Shown in pieces: positions 1 to 5,857 of a stretch of 6,205 bases of DNA. The notes beneath the pieces are model-generated. The model was given only the letters and a program-made list of their open reading frames with translations, had not been told where the DNA came from and searched no databases. Numbering within the stretch: the stretch's first letter is position 1; the number at the start of each line of letters is the position of its first letter. The DNA is from SURF-32 sp964648365 (GTDB lineage Bacteria; Planctomycetota; Phycisphaerae; UBA1845): contig CAZYLK010000262.1 in assembly GCA_964648365.1 (NCBI GenBank), forward strand, positions 1-6,205, given 5' to 3'. Made by a program: the position numbers and the translations under genes.

Positions 1-53
1 AATGCAGCGTATGATATCACTTCTGCCCGAACGTCCACGGCCTCGAAGACGAG

Positions 54-133
54 ACCGTGCCACCCATCCAGGCTGAAACCGTGGCACCCATCCAGGCTGA
101 AACCGTGGCACCCATCCAGGCTGAAACCGTGGC
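54..133. repeat. 24-bp tandem repeat, about 3.3 copies
   Basis: Three consecutive 24-bp units lie at 57-80, 81-104 and 105-128, with partial matches on both edges (ACC at 54-56, GTGGC at 129-133). Copies 2 and 3 are identical; copy 1 differs at one base (C instead of G at 60). The core of each unit is CACCCATCCAGGCTGAAACC. Because 24 is divisible by three, all frames stay open, which creates spurious ORFs: VAPIQAET units on plus and ATVSAWMG units on minus. There are no spacers, so this is not a CRISPR array. It ends about 65 bp before the -35 box of the tRNA gene. Function unknown. Confidence 0.95.
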
Positions 134-197
134 TCTCGCGCAGCCCAAGCCGTCACCCACCCCGCCGTCATGTGCATTCTTGCATTCTGCCCGCGCA

Positions 198-225
198 TTG
201 ACGCCGCGACCGCACTGCTTACACT
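198..225 (+). promoter_or_regulatory. Putative sigma70-type promoter of the tRNA-Arg gene
   Basis: A TTGACG -35 box (198-203) and a TACACT -10 box (220-225) are separated by 16 bp. Predicted initiation near 232 leaves about 8 nt of 5' leader before the mature tRNA end at 240, a plausible substrate for RNase P. The -35 matches consensus at five of six positions and the -10 at four of six. The call rests on box similarity and spacing to the tRNA only. Confidence 0.55.
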
Positions 226-239
226 CATCGGACACGTCG

Positions 240-313
240 GTCCCCGTGGCGCAATTGGATAGCGCGTCGGTTTCCGGAGCCGAAGGTTCCAGGTTCGAGC
301 CCTGGCGGGGACG
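240..313 (+). tRNA. tRNA-Arg (anticodon CCG)
   Basis: A complete cloverleaf can be drawn. The acceptor stem is 240-246 with 306-312, seven Watson-Crick pairs, with discriminator G313. The D stem is GCGC 249-252 with GCGC 262-265 around an AATTGGATA loop. The anticodon stem is 267-271 with 279-283 (one T-G pair), with loop TTCCGGA and anticodon CCG at 274-276. The variable loop is five bases (284-288). The T stem is 289-293 with 301-305 around a TTCGAGC loop. The anticodon reads the CGG arginine codon, useful in this GC-rich genome. No CCA is encoded (314-316 is TGG), so the tail must be added by CCA-adding enzyme. Confidence 0.96.
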
Positions 314-510
314 TGGCGGGACGCCCGCCTAATCACACCGCCGATTTGCCGTGGACCTACCGCTCGTCACGCCGGTGTTCATGAACCGCGCGATGCGATC
401 TCTGCCCGGCCTGAGCCGACATGGCTCACCCGGAAGCGCGGCCGCAGGGCTTGCGCGAACCGAGCCGCCAGTCCACAGGCATCCACGCGGAGTTCACCTC
501 GCTTTCCCGC
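314..510. other. Intergenic stretch between the tRNA and the first operon
   Basis: Apart from the hairpin at 315-329, nothing recognisable is seen. Open frames cross it on both strands, but none has a convincing ribosome binding site or a family-like protein. An in-frame ATG at 421 could extend the next gene, but it lies upstream of that gene's predicted promoter. Confidence 0.5.
315..329 (+). terminator. GC hairpin just after the tRNA, possible weak terminator
   Basis: GGCGGG at 315-320 pairs with CCCGCC at 324-329 around the loop ACG. It starts one base after the tRNA discriminator. The following sequence TAATCAC has no T-run, so it is not a classic intrinsic terminator. It may instead mark the precursor's 3' end or act in processing. 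Confidence 0.35.
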
Positions 511-539
511 TTGCGATCGCCCGCGCCAACCTCTAGAAT
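511..539 (+). promoter_or_regulatory. Putative promoter of the three-gene operon
   Basis: TTGCGA (511-516) and TAGAAT (534-539) are separated by exactly 17 bp, a standard sigma70 arrangement. Transcription would begin near 546, about 30 nt before the ATG at 577. This supports 577 rather than 421 as the start of the first gene. Confidence 0.55.
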
Positions 540-576
540 CGCCACTGCGCGAGGGGGTTCGCGCCGGAAACGCTTC

Positions 577-1098
577 ATGCCTGATTCGTCGCAAGACAGG
601 GTCGATCAGCCGCCCGTGCAAGGCTCCGGCGCGGGTGGGGCAGCTCCGGCCGCGCATCGGCCGACCGCGACGGACGGGCCGTTTCGACCCTCATCGGCGA
701 CGGCCGGGCCAGGCCGATCGCCGCACCCGGTGTTCTGGATGATCGCCGGCGCGCTGGGGGTCATCGCGTGGCAGCAGGTCGCGCGGCCGGGCGGGTCGCC
801 GGCCGGCGTGGCCATGGCGCAGCCGACGGCCGGCGCCGGACTTCGCGGGGTCTACTCCTTCGCGGCGGAACTCGGCCGCGACCGTTTCGGCGTCTACATG
901 GTGGACGTAGACACCATGACCATCTGGTGTTACGAATACTCGCGGGAAGAGGGTTGCCTGAAACTGGCGGCCGCCCGGTCGTGGAAGTACGATCGCTACC
1001 TGGAGAGCTTCAACGGCTGCGGCATCTCGCCGGAAAAGGTCAAGGAGCTGCTGGACGACCAGCGGGCGTATCGGAGTGAGTCACCCCCCGTCCCGTAG
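577..1098 (+). CDS. Small single-pass membrane protein of unknown function
   Basis: This encodes 173 residues and I do not recognise a named family. Residues 1-50 are rich in Pro, Gly, Ala and Ser and look disordered. One hydrophobic segment (about 51-66, PVFWMIAGALGVIAW) could be a membrane anchor. A Pro/Gly/Ala linker follows, then a compact domain from about 90 to 167 that begins RGVYSFAAEL and contains GVYMVDVDTMTIWCYEY, LKLAAARSWKYDRYLE and a C-terminal helix. Such 'product appears as VYxVD…I.VY…L.AAR.…YD' domains seem common next to HTH genes in planctomycetes, but that is from memory. Cysteines are C118, C127 and C148. The start was chosen because the promoter at 511-539 excludes the upstream ATG; a weak GGAAA lies 7 nt ahead. 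The stop is 34 nt before the next gene, suggesting co-transcription. Confidence 0.75.
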   Translation: MPDSSQDRVDQPPVQGSGAGGAAPAAHRPTATDGPFRPSSATAGPGRSPHPVFWMIAGALGVIAWQQVARPGGSPAGVAMAQPTAGAGLRGVYSFAAELGRDRFGVYMVDVDTMTIWCYEYSREEGCLKLAAARSWKYDRYLESFNGCGISPEKVKELLDDQRAYRSESPPVP

Positions 1099-1132
1099 CG
1101 GGGAAGGATCGAGGAACCAGAGGCAGAATCGA

Positions 1133-2014
1133 ATGGCAAGTTTCTATACCGCGGAAGAAGCCGCCGCCAAGCTCGGCAAGACGGCGGACCAGCTCAACCA
1201 GATGGCCCGCGAGGGGAAGCTGCGGGAATTCCGCGATGCGGGGAAGGTCACTTACCGTGCGGACGAGGTGGACGCCCTCTCCGGCAAGAGCAAAGGCGCC
1301 AGCGGCGAACTCGTGCTTGAACCGGGCGAGGATTCCGGCCTCGAGATCGCCATGACCGGCAGCGACGTGCTCAGCCTGGAAGAGGTCGACTCCAAGGACT
1401 CGGCCGCGGAGACGCGCACCGGCGCCGCGCAGAAAAAGAAGGAAGGCACCGTCGTCCCCTCGGTCGGCGTCTCCGTGTTCGACGACGACGAACTGGACGA
1501 AGTAGTCGATCCGCTGGCGCAGACCCAGGTCACCGACGGCATCGGCCTCGACGGCGTCGGCAGCGGCTCCGGCATCCTGGATCTGACCCGCGAGAGCGAC
1601 GAAACCTCGCTGGGGGCGGAACTGCTCGACGAGATATCGCCTGCCGACGACGATCAGACTCTGGAAATGGGTGAGGACACCCGTGCCGGTCTGGAAGCCG
1701 CAATCGGCAAGGACGCACCCGGATCGTCTGACATCCTGGAGCCGGTCGGCGGCGTAGCCGCCGGCCCGGCCGTGGTCACGCGCCGCGTCGTCGAGTACGG
1801 CCCGGACGCGATGTCGAGCGCGTTGACCGGCGCGATGGCGGTGGCGACGCTCGTGCTGCTGGTCGGCGGCCTTTCCGCTGCAGCCATGGTTCGCGGCGTC
1901 TGGCCCGCACCGCTCGACAGCATTTTTGCCAACATGCCGGTTTTCGGCGGCGCGTCGTTCGGCGCCGCGCTTCTGGTCGCGTTGGTCACGTTCCTGCTGG
2001 CGCGGCGGCGGTAG
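1133..2014 (+). CDS. Putative membrane-tethered HTH (excisionase/MerR-like) protein
   Basis: This encodes 293 residues. Residues 1-50 (ASFYTAEEAAAKLGKTADQL…GKVTYRADEVDAL) match the excisionase/MerR-like winged HTH pattern: a 'T.EEAA..LG' helix pair, a recognition helix and a short wing, then a V.AL helix. Residues 51-215 form a low-complexity, strongly acidic linker with a short FDDDELDEVVDPLAQTQ motif at 116-132. Two hydrophobic segments follow, about 230-252 and 272-289, ending in RRR, so the HTH would be cytoplasmic and the C-terminus membrane-anchored. The ATG at 1133 is preferred over 1076 because AGAGG (1119-1123) sits 9 nt ahead and the HTH starts directly there. It probably binds DNA or recruits a partner at the membrane. 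The DNA target and the role are unknown; no stress or phage genes are adjacent. The architecture is known to me from planctomycetes, without a named function. Confidence 0.82.
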   Translation: MASFYTAEEAAAKLGKTADQLNQMAREGKLREFRDAGKVTYRADEVDALSGKSKGASGELVLEPGEDSGLEIAMTGSDVLSLEEVDSKDSAAETRTGAAQKKKEGTVVPSVGVSVFDDDELDEVVDPLAQTQVTDGIGLDGVGSGSGILDLTRESDETSLGAELLDEISPADDDQTLEMGEDTRAGLEAAIGKDAPGSSDILEPVGGVAAGPAVVTRRVVEYGPDAMSSALTGAMAVATLVLLVGGLSAAAMVRGVWPAPLDSIFANMPVFGGASFGAALLVALVTFLLARRR

Positions 2015-2040
2015 TCGGCCGCGGCGGAGTCTCGCACGAG

Positions 2041-2045
2041 GGAGG
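2041..2045 (+). promoter_or_regulatory. Strong Shine-Dalgarno site for the OmpA-family gene
   Basis: GGAGG sits 7 nt before the ATG at 2053. It fixes the start of the lipoprotein gene and puts its signal peptide exactly at the N-terminus. No separate promoter is visible in the 38-nt gap, consistent with transcription from the upstream operon promoter. Confidence 0.8.
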
Positions 2046-2052
2046 ATCTCGG

Positions 2053-2898
2053 ATGAAGGTCGGTAAGGTGGTCTGCGGCGCGCTGGCGTGTCTGACGCTG
2101 CTGTCGTCAGGTTGTGTTTCGCTCGATGAACACCGGCGGTTGCAGTCGGCCAACATGGCGCTGCGCGGTCAGAACCAGGCGCTGGAGTCCGACCTGTTCG
2201 ATCAGCGGGCCTTGAACGACTCGCTGCGGACCCAGAGCAACGCGATGCAGAGCCAGCTCGACGCGAAGAACGCGCTGGTCGCCAATCTGCAACGCGAAAA
2301 CGACCAGTTGTCCGAGACCGCCCGCACCGTGCAGGCCACGCTCGAAGAGATGGCCGGCAAGTATCAGCCCGGCGACATCGCCATCGTCGGTCCCAAGCTG
2401 CCGCAGGAACTCGACAGCGCCTTGAAATCCTTCGCCAGCGCCCACGGCAACGCCGTCGCGTACGACCCGATCACCGGCACGGTCAAGTGGAAAGGCGACC
2501 TGCTGTTCGCCCTGGGCAGCGACGTTGTGGTCGAGTCGGCGATGGCCGCGCTGTCCGACTTCGTCCAGATTCTTAACTCCCCCGCCGCGTCGGGTTTCGA
2601 AGCCTTCGTCGTCGGCCACACGGATACGATCCCCATTTCGCACGAGGCGACCCGCCTCAAGCACCCCACCAACTGGCATCTGAGCACCCACCGGGCCATC
2701 TCGGTCGGCAACGCTCTGGCCAGAAACGGCTACGACTGGTCCCGCATCTGCGTCGCCGGCTGCGGCGAGCAGCGCCCCGTCGCCAGCAACGAAACCGAGC
2801 AGGGCCGCAGCCTCAACCGCCGCGTGGAAATCTACCTGCTTCCGCGCGGCTCGATCGTGGCGGCGGGGGTGCAGATGGGGGCATCCTCGGGCGGCTGA
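2053..2898 (+). CDS. OmpA-family peptidoglycan-binding lipoprotein
   Basis: This encodes 281 residues. Residues 1-20 are a lipoprotein signal peptide (MKVGKVVCGALACLTLLSSG) with lipobox LSSGC, so Cys21 should be lipidated after cleavage. Residues about 25-103 are a long Q/N/E/L-rich coiled coil. The C-terminal OmpA/MotB domain (about 140-265) shows LLFALGSDVV, VVGHTD (186-191), NWHLSTHRAISVGNAL (207-222) and GRSLNRRVEIYL (251-262). By analogy with E. coli OmpA, Asp191 and Arg214 are the likely diaminopimelate contacts. The protein should be anchored by lipid in a membrane, probably the outer one, and hold the peptidoglycan through its C-terminus, as Pal does. It is preceded by GGAGG and follows the HTH gene by 38 nt, so it is likely the last gene of the operon. 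The exact partner is unknown, and it could equally be a motility or envelope scaffold. No symbol is justified. Confidence 0.93.
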   Translation: MKVGKVVCGALACLTLLSSGCVSLDEHRRLQSANMALRGQNQALESDLFDQRALNDSLRTQSNAMQSQLDAKNALVANLQRENDQLSETARTVQATLEEMAGKYQPGDIAIVGPKLPQELDSALKSFASAHGNAVAYDPITGTVKWKGDLLFALGSDVVVESAMAALSDFVQILNSPAASGFEAFVVGHTDTIPISHEATRLKHPTNWHLSTHRAISVGNALARNGYDWSRICVAGCGEQRPVASNETEQGRSLNRRVEIYLLPRGSIVAAGVQMGASSGG

Positions 2899-3049
2899 TC
2901 GGACTCCAGCAGGGCAAAGCTCTTTCGACCTCCGTCACGGCGCCCGCGTCGACGACGCTGGCACGCCGGGCGGGCTTGATTCCAGGTCGCCGGCCCCGGT
3001 CGACCGCTCGTTCGCGCGATTTTGGGCAATCCAGGAACCTGTCTCGGCG
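2899..3049. other. Intergenic gap after the OmpA operon, possible hairpin
   Basis: No gene is seen. An imperfect palindrome is present: CGCCCG (2941-2946) with CGGGCG (2967-2972), with a small internal CGTC/GACG hairpin (2947-2957). There is no T-run after it, so it is at best a weak or factor-dependent terminator. Transcription of the next gene starts from its own promoter at 3050. Confidence 0.35.
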
Positions 3050-3078
3050 TTGACACGGCCCCGCCTGCTCTGAATAAT
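3050..3078 (+). promoter_or_regulatory. Near-consensus sigma70 promoter of the radical SAM gene
   Basis: A perfect TTGACA (3050-3055) and AATAAT (3073-3078, five of six matches) are separated by 17 bp. A TG pair directly precedes the -10 box (3071-3072), though the extended -10 spacing is not exact. Initiation near 3085 leaves a short leader containing AAAGGA (3092-3097), 9 nt before the GTG start at 3107. Confidence 0.8.
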
Positions 3079-3106
3079 TCGAGCGGCCGGGAAAGGACCG
3101 CTTGCG

Positions 3107-4747
3107 GTGGCGTGGATCGCGCTCGTAGGTCCGGAAGAGGAAGAGAACCTCAGCCTTCGGTACGTCGCCTCGTCGCTGGCGTCCGCTGGTTTTGATTCCT
3201 CGATCGTTCCCTTCAACGCCGGGCATCAACTCTCACAAGTGCTCGATAAAATCCTGTCAGCGTCGGCGCCGCCGGTGATGGTAGGTCTGTCGCTGGCCTT
3301 TCAATGGCGGGCGAAGGATGTTCTGGCGCTGGCGGTGGCGTTGCGGCGCCGCGGCTATCGAGGGCACATCACCGCCGGGGGGCACTTCGGCACGTTCGCG
3401 TGCGACGAAATCCTTACCGACTTTCCGGAGATCGACTCGATCTGCCGGCAGGAGACGGAAATAACGGTCGTGGCCTTGGCCCGCGCGCTCACGAACGGAC
3501 ACTCCTGGCAGGACATTCCAGGTCTGGCGCGGCGCGACCAACAGGGTGGGGTCGTACGCACGCCGCTGCCGCCAACGCCTGATCTGGCCGACCTGCCCTG
3601 GCCGGACAGGCGCGGACCCTGCTCGACGTTCCTGGGCCACAACATGGCGCCCCTGGTGGGCAGCCGGGGCTGCTACGCCAACTGCTCGTTCTGCTGTATC
3701 GCCGCGTGGCACGGACTGTCCGAGTCGGGCGTTCGGTTTCGCACGCGCAGCGTCGAGGACGTCGCGGACGAGATGGCATGGCTGCATGATCGGCGCGGCG
3801 TCGACCTGTTCACCTTCCACGACGACAACTTTTTCATACCGGGCCATCGGCGCTGTCTGGATCGCATCGAAGGGCTGGCGGATGCGTTGGACGCGCGCGG
3901 CGTGGGGAAGTTCGCCACGATCATCAAGGCCCGGCCGAGCGACGTGACGCTGGATGTTTTCCGCGCCGTGCGCGACCGGCTCGGCTGCGTGCGCGTGTTC
4001 CTGGGGATCGAGTCGGACAGTGACCAGGGGCTTAAGACCCTGCGGCGCCGCGTCAGCCGCGGCCGCAATCACGAGGCCATGCGCATCCTTCAGGAACTCG
4101 GGATCTATGTCTGCTTCAACATGCTGGTTTTCGATCCCGACACGACCATCGAGAGCCTGGAGACGAACCTGGCGTTCATGGAGGCGCAGGCCGATACGCC
4201 GTGGAACTTCGGGCGCGTTGAACTCTACGCGGGCACACCGCTGTTGGCCCGGATGCAGTCGGAAGGGCGCTGCACCGGCGACTACCTGGGTTGGGATTAT
4301 CGCCTGGCCTCGCCGCGGATGCAGCGCGTGTTTGCGCTGGCGACGCAGTGTTTCTTCGCCCGCAACTTCGCCCCCGACGCCCTGGCGAACCGCTTGCAGA
4401 GCACGCGACTCGACGTCGAGCTCTGCCGGCACTTCCATCCAGAGGTCTACCGCCCGGAATGGCTGGACCAGGCCCGCGGCCTGAGCCGGCGGCTGGCGCT
4501 CGATTCGGTGGCGGGGATGCGGCGCATCATCGACTTCTCACGGCGCAGGACCTTTGCGGATGTGCGGGCCTTTACAGTGGAACTTTCGGCCGCGCTGCGG
4601 CGCACGGAAGGCAGCGTCGGGGCCGGGGCGGAGGAGCTTGAGCGTTGCGTGCGCGACGCGGTCGGCGGCCCGCCCGGAGACAGGCTCGAGACGGGCGACC
4701 GGCTGCCGCTGAATACCGAGTGTCGAGCGATGAACGTCGAATGCTGA
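3107..4747 (+). CDS. B12-binding-type radical SAM protein
   Basis: This encodes 546 residues and starts at GTG, chosen because AAAGGA lies 9 nt ahead and the protein opens directly into a Rossmann-like fold (WIALVGPEEE). Residues about 1-135 resemble the cobalamin-binding domain of the family (SLRYVASSLASAG, VGLSLAF at 59-65, TAGGHF at 89-94), though the DxHxxG motif is not seen. Residues about 180-400 are the radical SAM core: GCYANCSFC gives CxxxCxxC at Cys189, 193 and 196 for the 4Fe-4S cluster, followed by FHDDNFF (237-243), FLGIES (298-303) and FNMLVFDPDTT (337-347). The C-terminus (about 400-535) is a family-specific extension. Known relatives methylate or rearrange peptides, lipids or natural products, but the substrate here is unknown. 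The last dozen residues come from a degenerate DNA repeat. It is probably co-transcribed with the downstream lipoprotein gene, 50 nt away. Alternative: the N-terminal domain may not bind B12. Confidence 0.9.
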   Translation: MAWIALVGPEEEENLSLRYVASSLASAGFDSSIVPFNAGHQLSQVLDKILSASAPPVMVGLSLAFQWRAKDVLALAVALRRRGYRGHITAGGHFGTFACDEILTDFPEIDSICRQETEITVVALARALTNGHSWQDIPGLARRDQQGGVVRTPLPPTPDLADLPWPDRRGPCSTFLGHNMAPLVGSRGCYANCSFCCIAAWHGLSESGVRFRTRSVEDVADEMAWLHDRRGVDLFTFHDDNFFIPGHRRCLDRIEGLADALDARGVGKFATIIKARPSDVTLDVFRAVRDRLGCVRVFLGIESDSDQGLKTLRRRVSRGRNHEAMRILQELGIYVCFNMLVFDPDTTIESLETNLAFMEAQADTPWNFGRVELYAGTPLLARMQSEGRCTGDYLGWDYRLASPRMQRVFALATQCFFARNFAPDALANRLQSTRLDVELCRHFHPEVYRPEWLDQARGLSRRLALDSVAGMRRIIDFSRRRTFADVRAFTVELSAALRRTEGSVGAGAEELERCVRDAVGGPPGDRLETGDRLPLNTECRAMNVEC

Positions 4748-4778
4748 TGTCGAACGGCGAAGGTTCGCACAGTCGACA
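4711..4778. repeat. Degenerate GTCGA-rich short repeat
   Basis: GTCGA recurs at 4722, 4736, 4749 and 4772, with surrounding words such as GAAT, GATG and TGCGA at roughly 13-14-bp spacing over the first three. It covers the last 12 codons of the radical SAM gene, its stop codon, and the intergenic leader of the next gene. Degenerate 'GAATGTCGA' minisatellites of this kind are familiar to me from several bacterial genomes, including planctomycetes, but the assignment is by memory and the copies here are imperfect. Confidence 0.55.
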
Positions 4779-4782
4779 TCAG

Positions 4783-4787
4783 AGGAG
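4783..4787 (+). promoter_or_regulatory. Shine-Dalgarno site that sets the lipoprotein gene start
   Basis: AGGAG within AGAGGAGAGA sits 10 nt before the ATG at 4798. Neither the in-frame ATG at 4747 nor that at 4888 has a comparable site. This implies that the 30-residue extension before the signal-like segment is really translated. Confidence 0.65.
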
Positions 4788-4797
4788 AGATATTCAG

Positions 4798-5331
4798 ATG
4801 ACAGACAATCAAGGCAGCGATTCACGTTCAAACGCAACCGGCTTGCCCCCGCGGGCTGGTTCGGTGCGTGGGCGGACCTTGCAGCACATGAAGGATCTGC
4901 TGGCGAAAGGAGCGGTGGCGGGCACGGCGCTCTCGCTGACCGGTTGCCTGCAGATTGCATGCGATCCGATACCACCGCCGGTCAACTGCGACGTGCAGGA
5001 GCCGAACGACCTGTTCGATATGTGGACGCGTCGTTGGGCCGTCTGGTCGGAGCAGGAGGACGGCACGTTGGCGGTCGCTCTGGAGGTGTGGTTGCGGGCG
5101 AGCGAGTTGACGTTCGTGGGTGAACCTACGCTGGAGAACGCGACGCTTGTTTCCACCGTCTACCTGGATTCCACCCGCGTGCTCGCCCTGGCACCCGACG
5201 ACGGCGTCACAGAGGCAACGGTGCGCATTCCGTTGCAGTGCGAAAGTGCTGATTACACGCTGGTGATCGTGCTGGATCTGAGCGATCCGCCGTTGAATGG
5301 CGACAATGTGCCGACGATGCTGGGAGAGTAG
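4798..5331 (+). CDS. Unrecognised putative lipoprotein next to the radical SAM gene
   Basis: This encodes 177 residues and I do not recognise a family. Residues 1-30 are a polar N-terminal extension with basic residues (R10, R19, R24, R26). Residues 31-49 (MKDLLAKGAVAGTALSLTG) form a hydrophobic signal-like segment ending in lipobox LTGC, so Cys50 is the likely lipidated residue. A short Cys/Pro-rich segment follows: CLQIACDPIPPPVNC, with C55 and C64. Residues about 70-177 look like a small beta-rich domain, and C148 is the last cysteine. The Shine-Dalgarno site favours 4798; an alternative start at Met31 (4888) would give an ordinary 147-residue lipoprotein precursor but lacks a ribosome binding site. 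The 50-nt gap after the radical SAM gene and the absence of an internal promoter suggest co-transcription. It could be the enzyme's substrate or partner, but nothing in the sequence proves this. A plain surface lipoprotein is equally possible. Confidence 0.8.
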   Translation: MTDNQGSDSRSNATGLPPRAGSVRGRTLQHMKDLLAKGAVAGTALSLTGCLQIACDPIPPPVNCDVQEPNDLFDMWTRRWAVWSEQEDGTLAVALEVWLRASELTFVGEPTLENATLVSTVYLDSTRVLALAPDDGVTEATVRIPLQCESADYTLVIVLDLSDPPLNGDNVPTMLGE

Positions 5332-5514
5332 GTTTGAAGAAGGGAGTGGGGGAATAGGGGAGTCAGGGAAGAAAGAACAGAACAGCGCTTGAGTCGGGAC
5401 GGTGCAATCCGAGCCGGTACCGTAATGCAGCGGACCCCGCGACAGAGAACGAGGCCGGAAGTGCTGCATGGCCTGACTCGCTGTCCCCAGGCGCGCCGTT
5501 GCAGGACGCCCGTG
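5332..5514. other. Intergenic sequence with a G-quadruplex-type tract
   Basis: The first 40 bp are strongly purine-rich. G-runs at 5342-5344, 5348-5352, 5357-5360 and 5366-5368 are separated by loops of 3, 4 and 5 nt, which satisfies the usual G-quadruplex pattern on the plus strand. It starts 11 nt after the lipoprotein stop codon. No intrinsic terminator with a T-run is seen for that operon. From 5369 to 5514 nothing recognisable is present. Confidence 0.55.
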
Positions 5515-5537
5515 AAAAAAACCCGCATGAATGTGGG
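5515..5537 (-). terminator. Intrinsic terminator of the 80-residue gene
   Basis: On the minus strand a hairpin CCCACA-TTCA-TGCGGG (complement of 5522-5537) is followed by seven Ts (complement of 5515-5521). One A·C mismatch weakens the stem. It lies about 71 nt after the stop codon of the 80-residue gene. The 3' UTR between them carries another small hairpin, CGGGG-ACG-CCCCG at 5561-5573. The sequence is close to the cysC terminator at 5965-5993. Confidence 0.75.
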
Positions 5538-5608
5538 GGCTCTTGAGATGGAAGGATGAGCGGGGACGCCCCGGGCCCTTCCCCGACTCGGGTTAGCGGA
5601 AACAACAG

Positions 5609-5851
5609 CTATGAGCGGCGAGTTCCAGGCTCCGCAACGTCCTCGACGGCGGCGATGTGCAGCAGGGACAGCGTGGCGACGCGGTCGGGGAGGTCGCCGT
5701 TGCTCGCGCCGTACGCGACGACCATCCCTCCCTTGACGATCATCGCGTTTTCGGGATGCGCCACGTCGTAGACCTGGCCGCTGGACGTGACCACGCGAAA
5801 TGGCTGGAAGGGACGCTTCGTCAGATAACCTTGGAGCAGTTCCAACGTCAT
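5609..5851 (-). CDS. Small 80-residue conserved-type hypothetical protein
   Basis: This encodes 80 residues from ATG at 5851 to the stop at 5609. The order is MTLELLQGYL, the RPFQPFRV motif (13-20), SSGQVYDVAHPENA (23-36), MIVKGGMVVAYG (37-48) and SLLHIAAVED (62-71), with a polar tail. It looks like a small beta-rich fold and resembles short uncharacterised planctomycete proteins of the type 'PF.PF…G…V.HPE…I..V'. This is recalled, not searched; no function is known. The reading frame continues upstream to 6007, but it crosses the cysC terminator and the promoter, so the longer start is rejected. There is no Shine-Dalgarno site. Instead the promoter predicts transcription starting at the ATG itself. 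It stands alone between two terminators, so it is probably a single-gene unit. Confidence 0.78.
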   Translation of the reverse strand: MTLELLQGYLTKRPFQPFRVVTSSGQVYDVAHPENAMIVKGGMVVAYGASNGDLPDRVATLSLLHIAAVEDVAEPGTRRS

Positions 5852-5857
5852 GCGTGG

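Noticed and set aside
54..133. A CRISPR array.
   Set aside because: The units are directly adjacent with no spacers, and no cas genes are seen.
17..332. Overlapping ORFs on both strands across the 24-bp repeat and the tRNA (17-235 minus, 57-332 plus).
   Set aside because: They are open only because the repeat is a multiple of three. The plus-strand frame runs straight through the tRNA, and the minus-strand frame covers its promoter. Neither resembles a known protein.
240..345. An integration site at the tRNA 3' end.
   Set aside because: No integrase gene and no direct repeat of the tRNA 3' end is seen in the window, so an att site cannot be supported.
421..576. An N-terminal extension of the first operon gene from ATG 421.
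   Set aside because: The predicted promoter at 511-539 starts transcription after 421, and the extension has arginine-rich low-complexity content without a recognisable domain.
2107..2691. A 194-residue minus-strand ORF opposite the OmpA-family gene.
   Set aside because: The plus strand has a signal peptide, lipobox and OmpA motifs; the minus-strand frame is a shadow.
3257..4438. A 393-residue minus-strand ORF opposite the radical SAM gene.
   Set aside because: It is an antisense shadow caused by high GC codon bias. The plus strand carries the clear CxxxCxxC radical SAM motif and promoter, and the minus-strand protein shows no family features.
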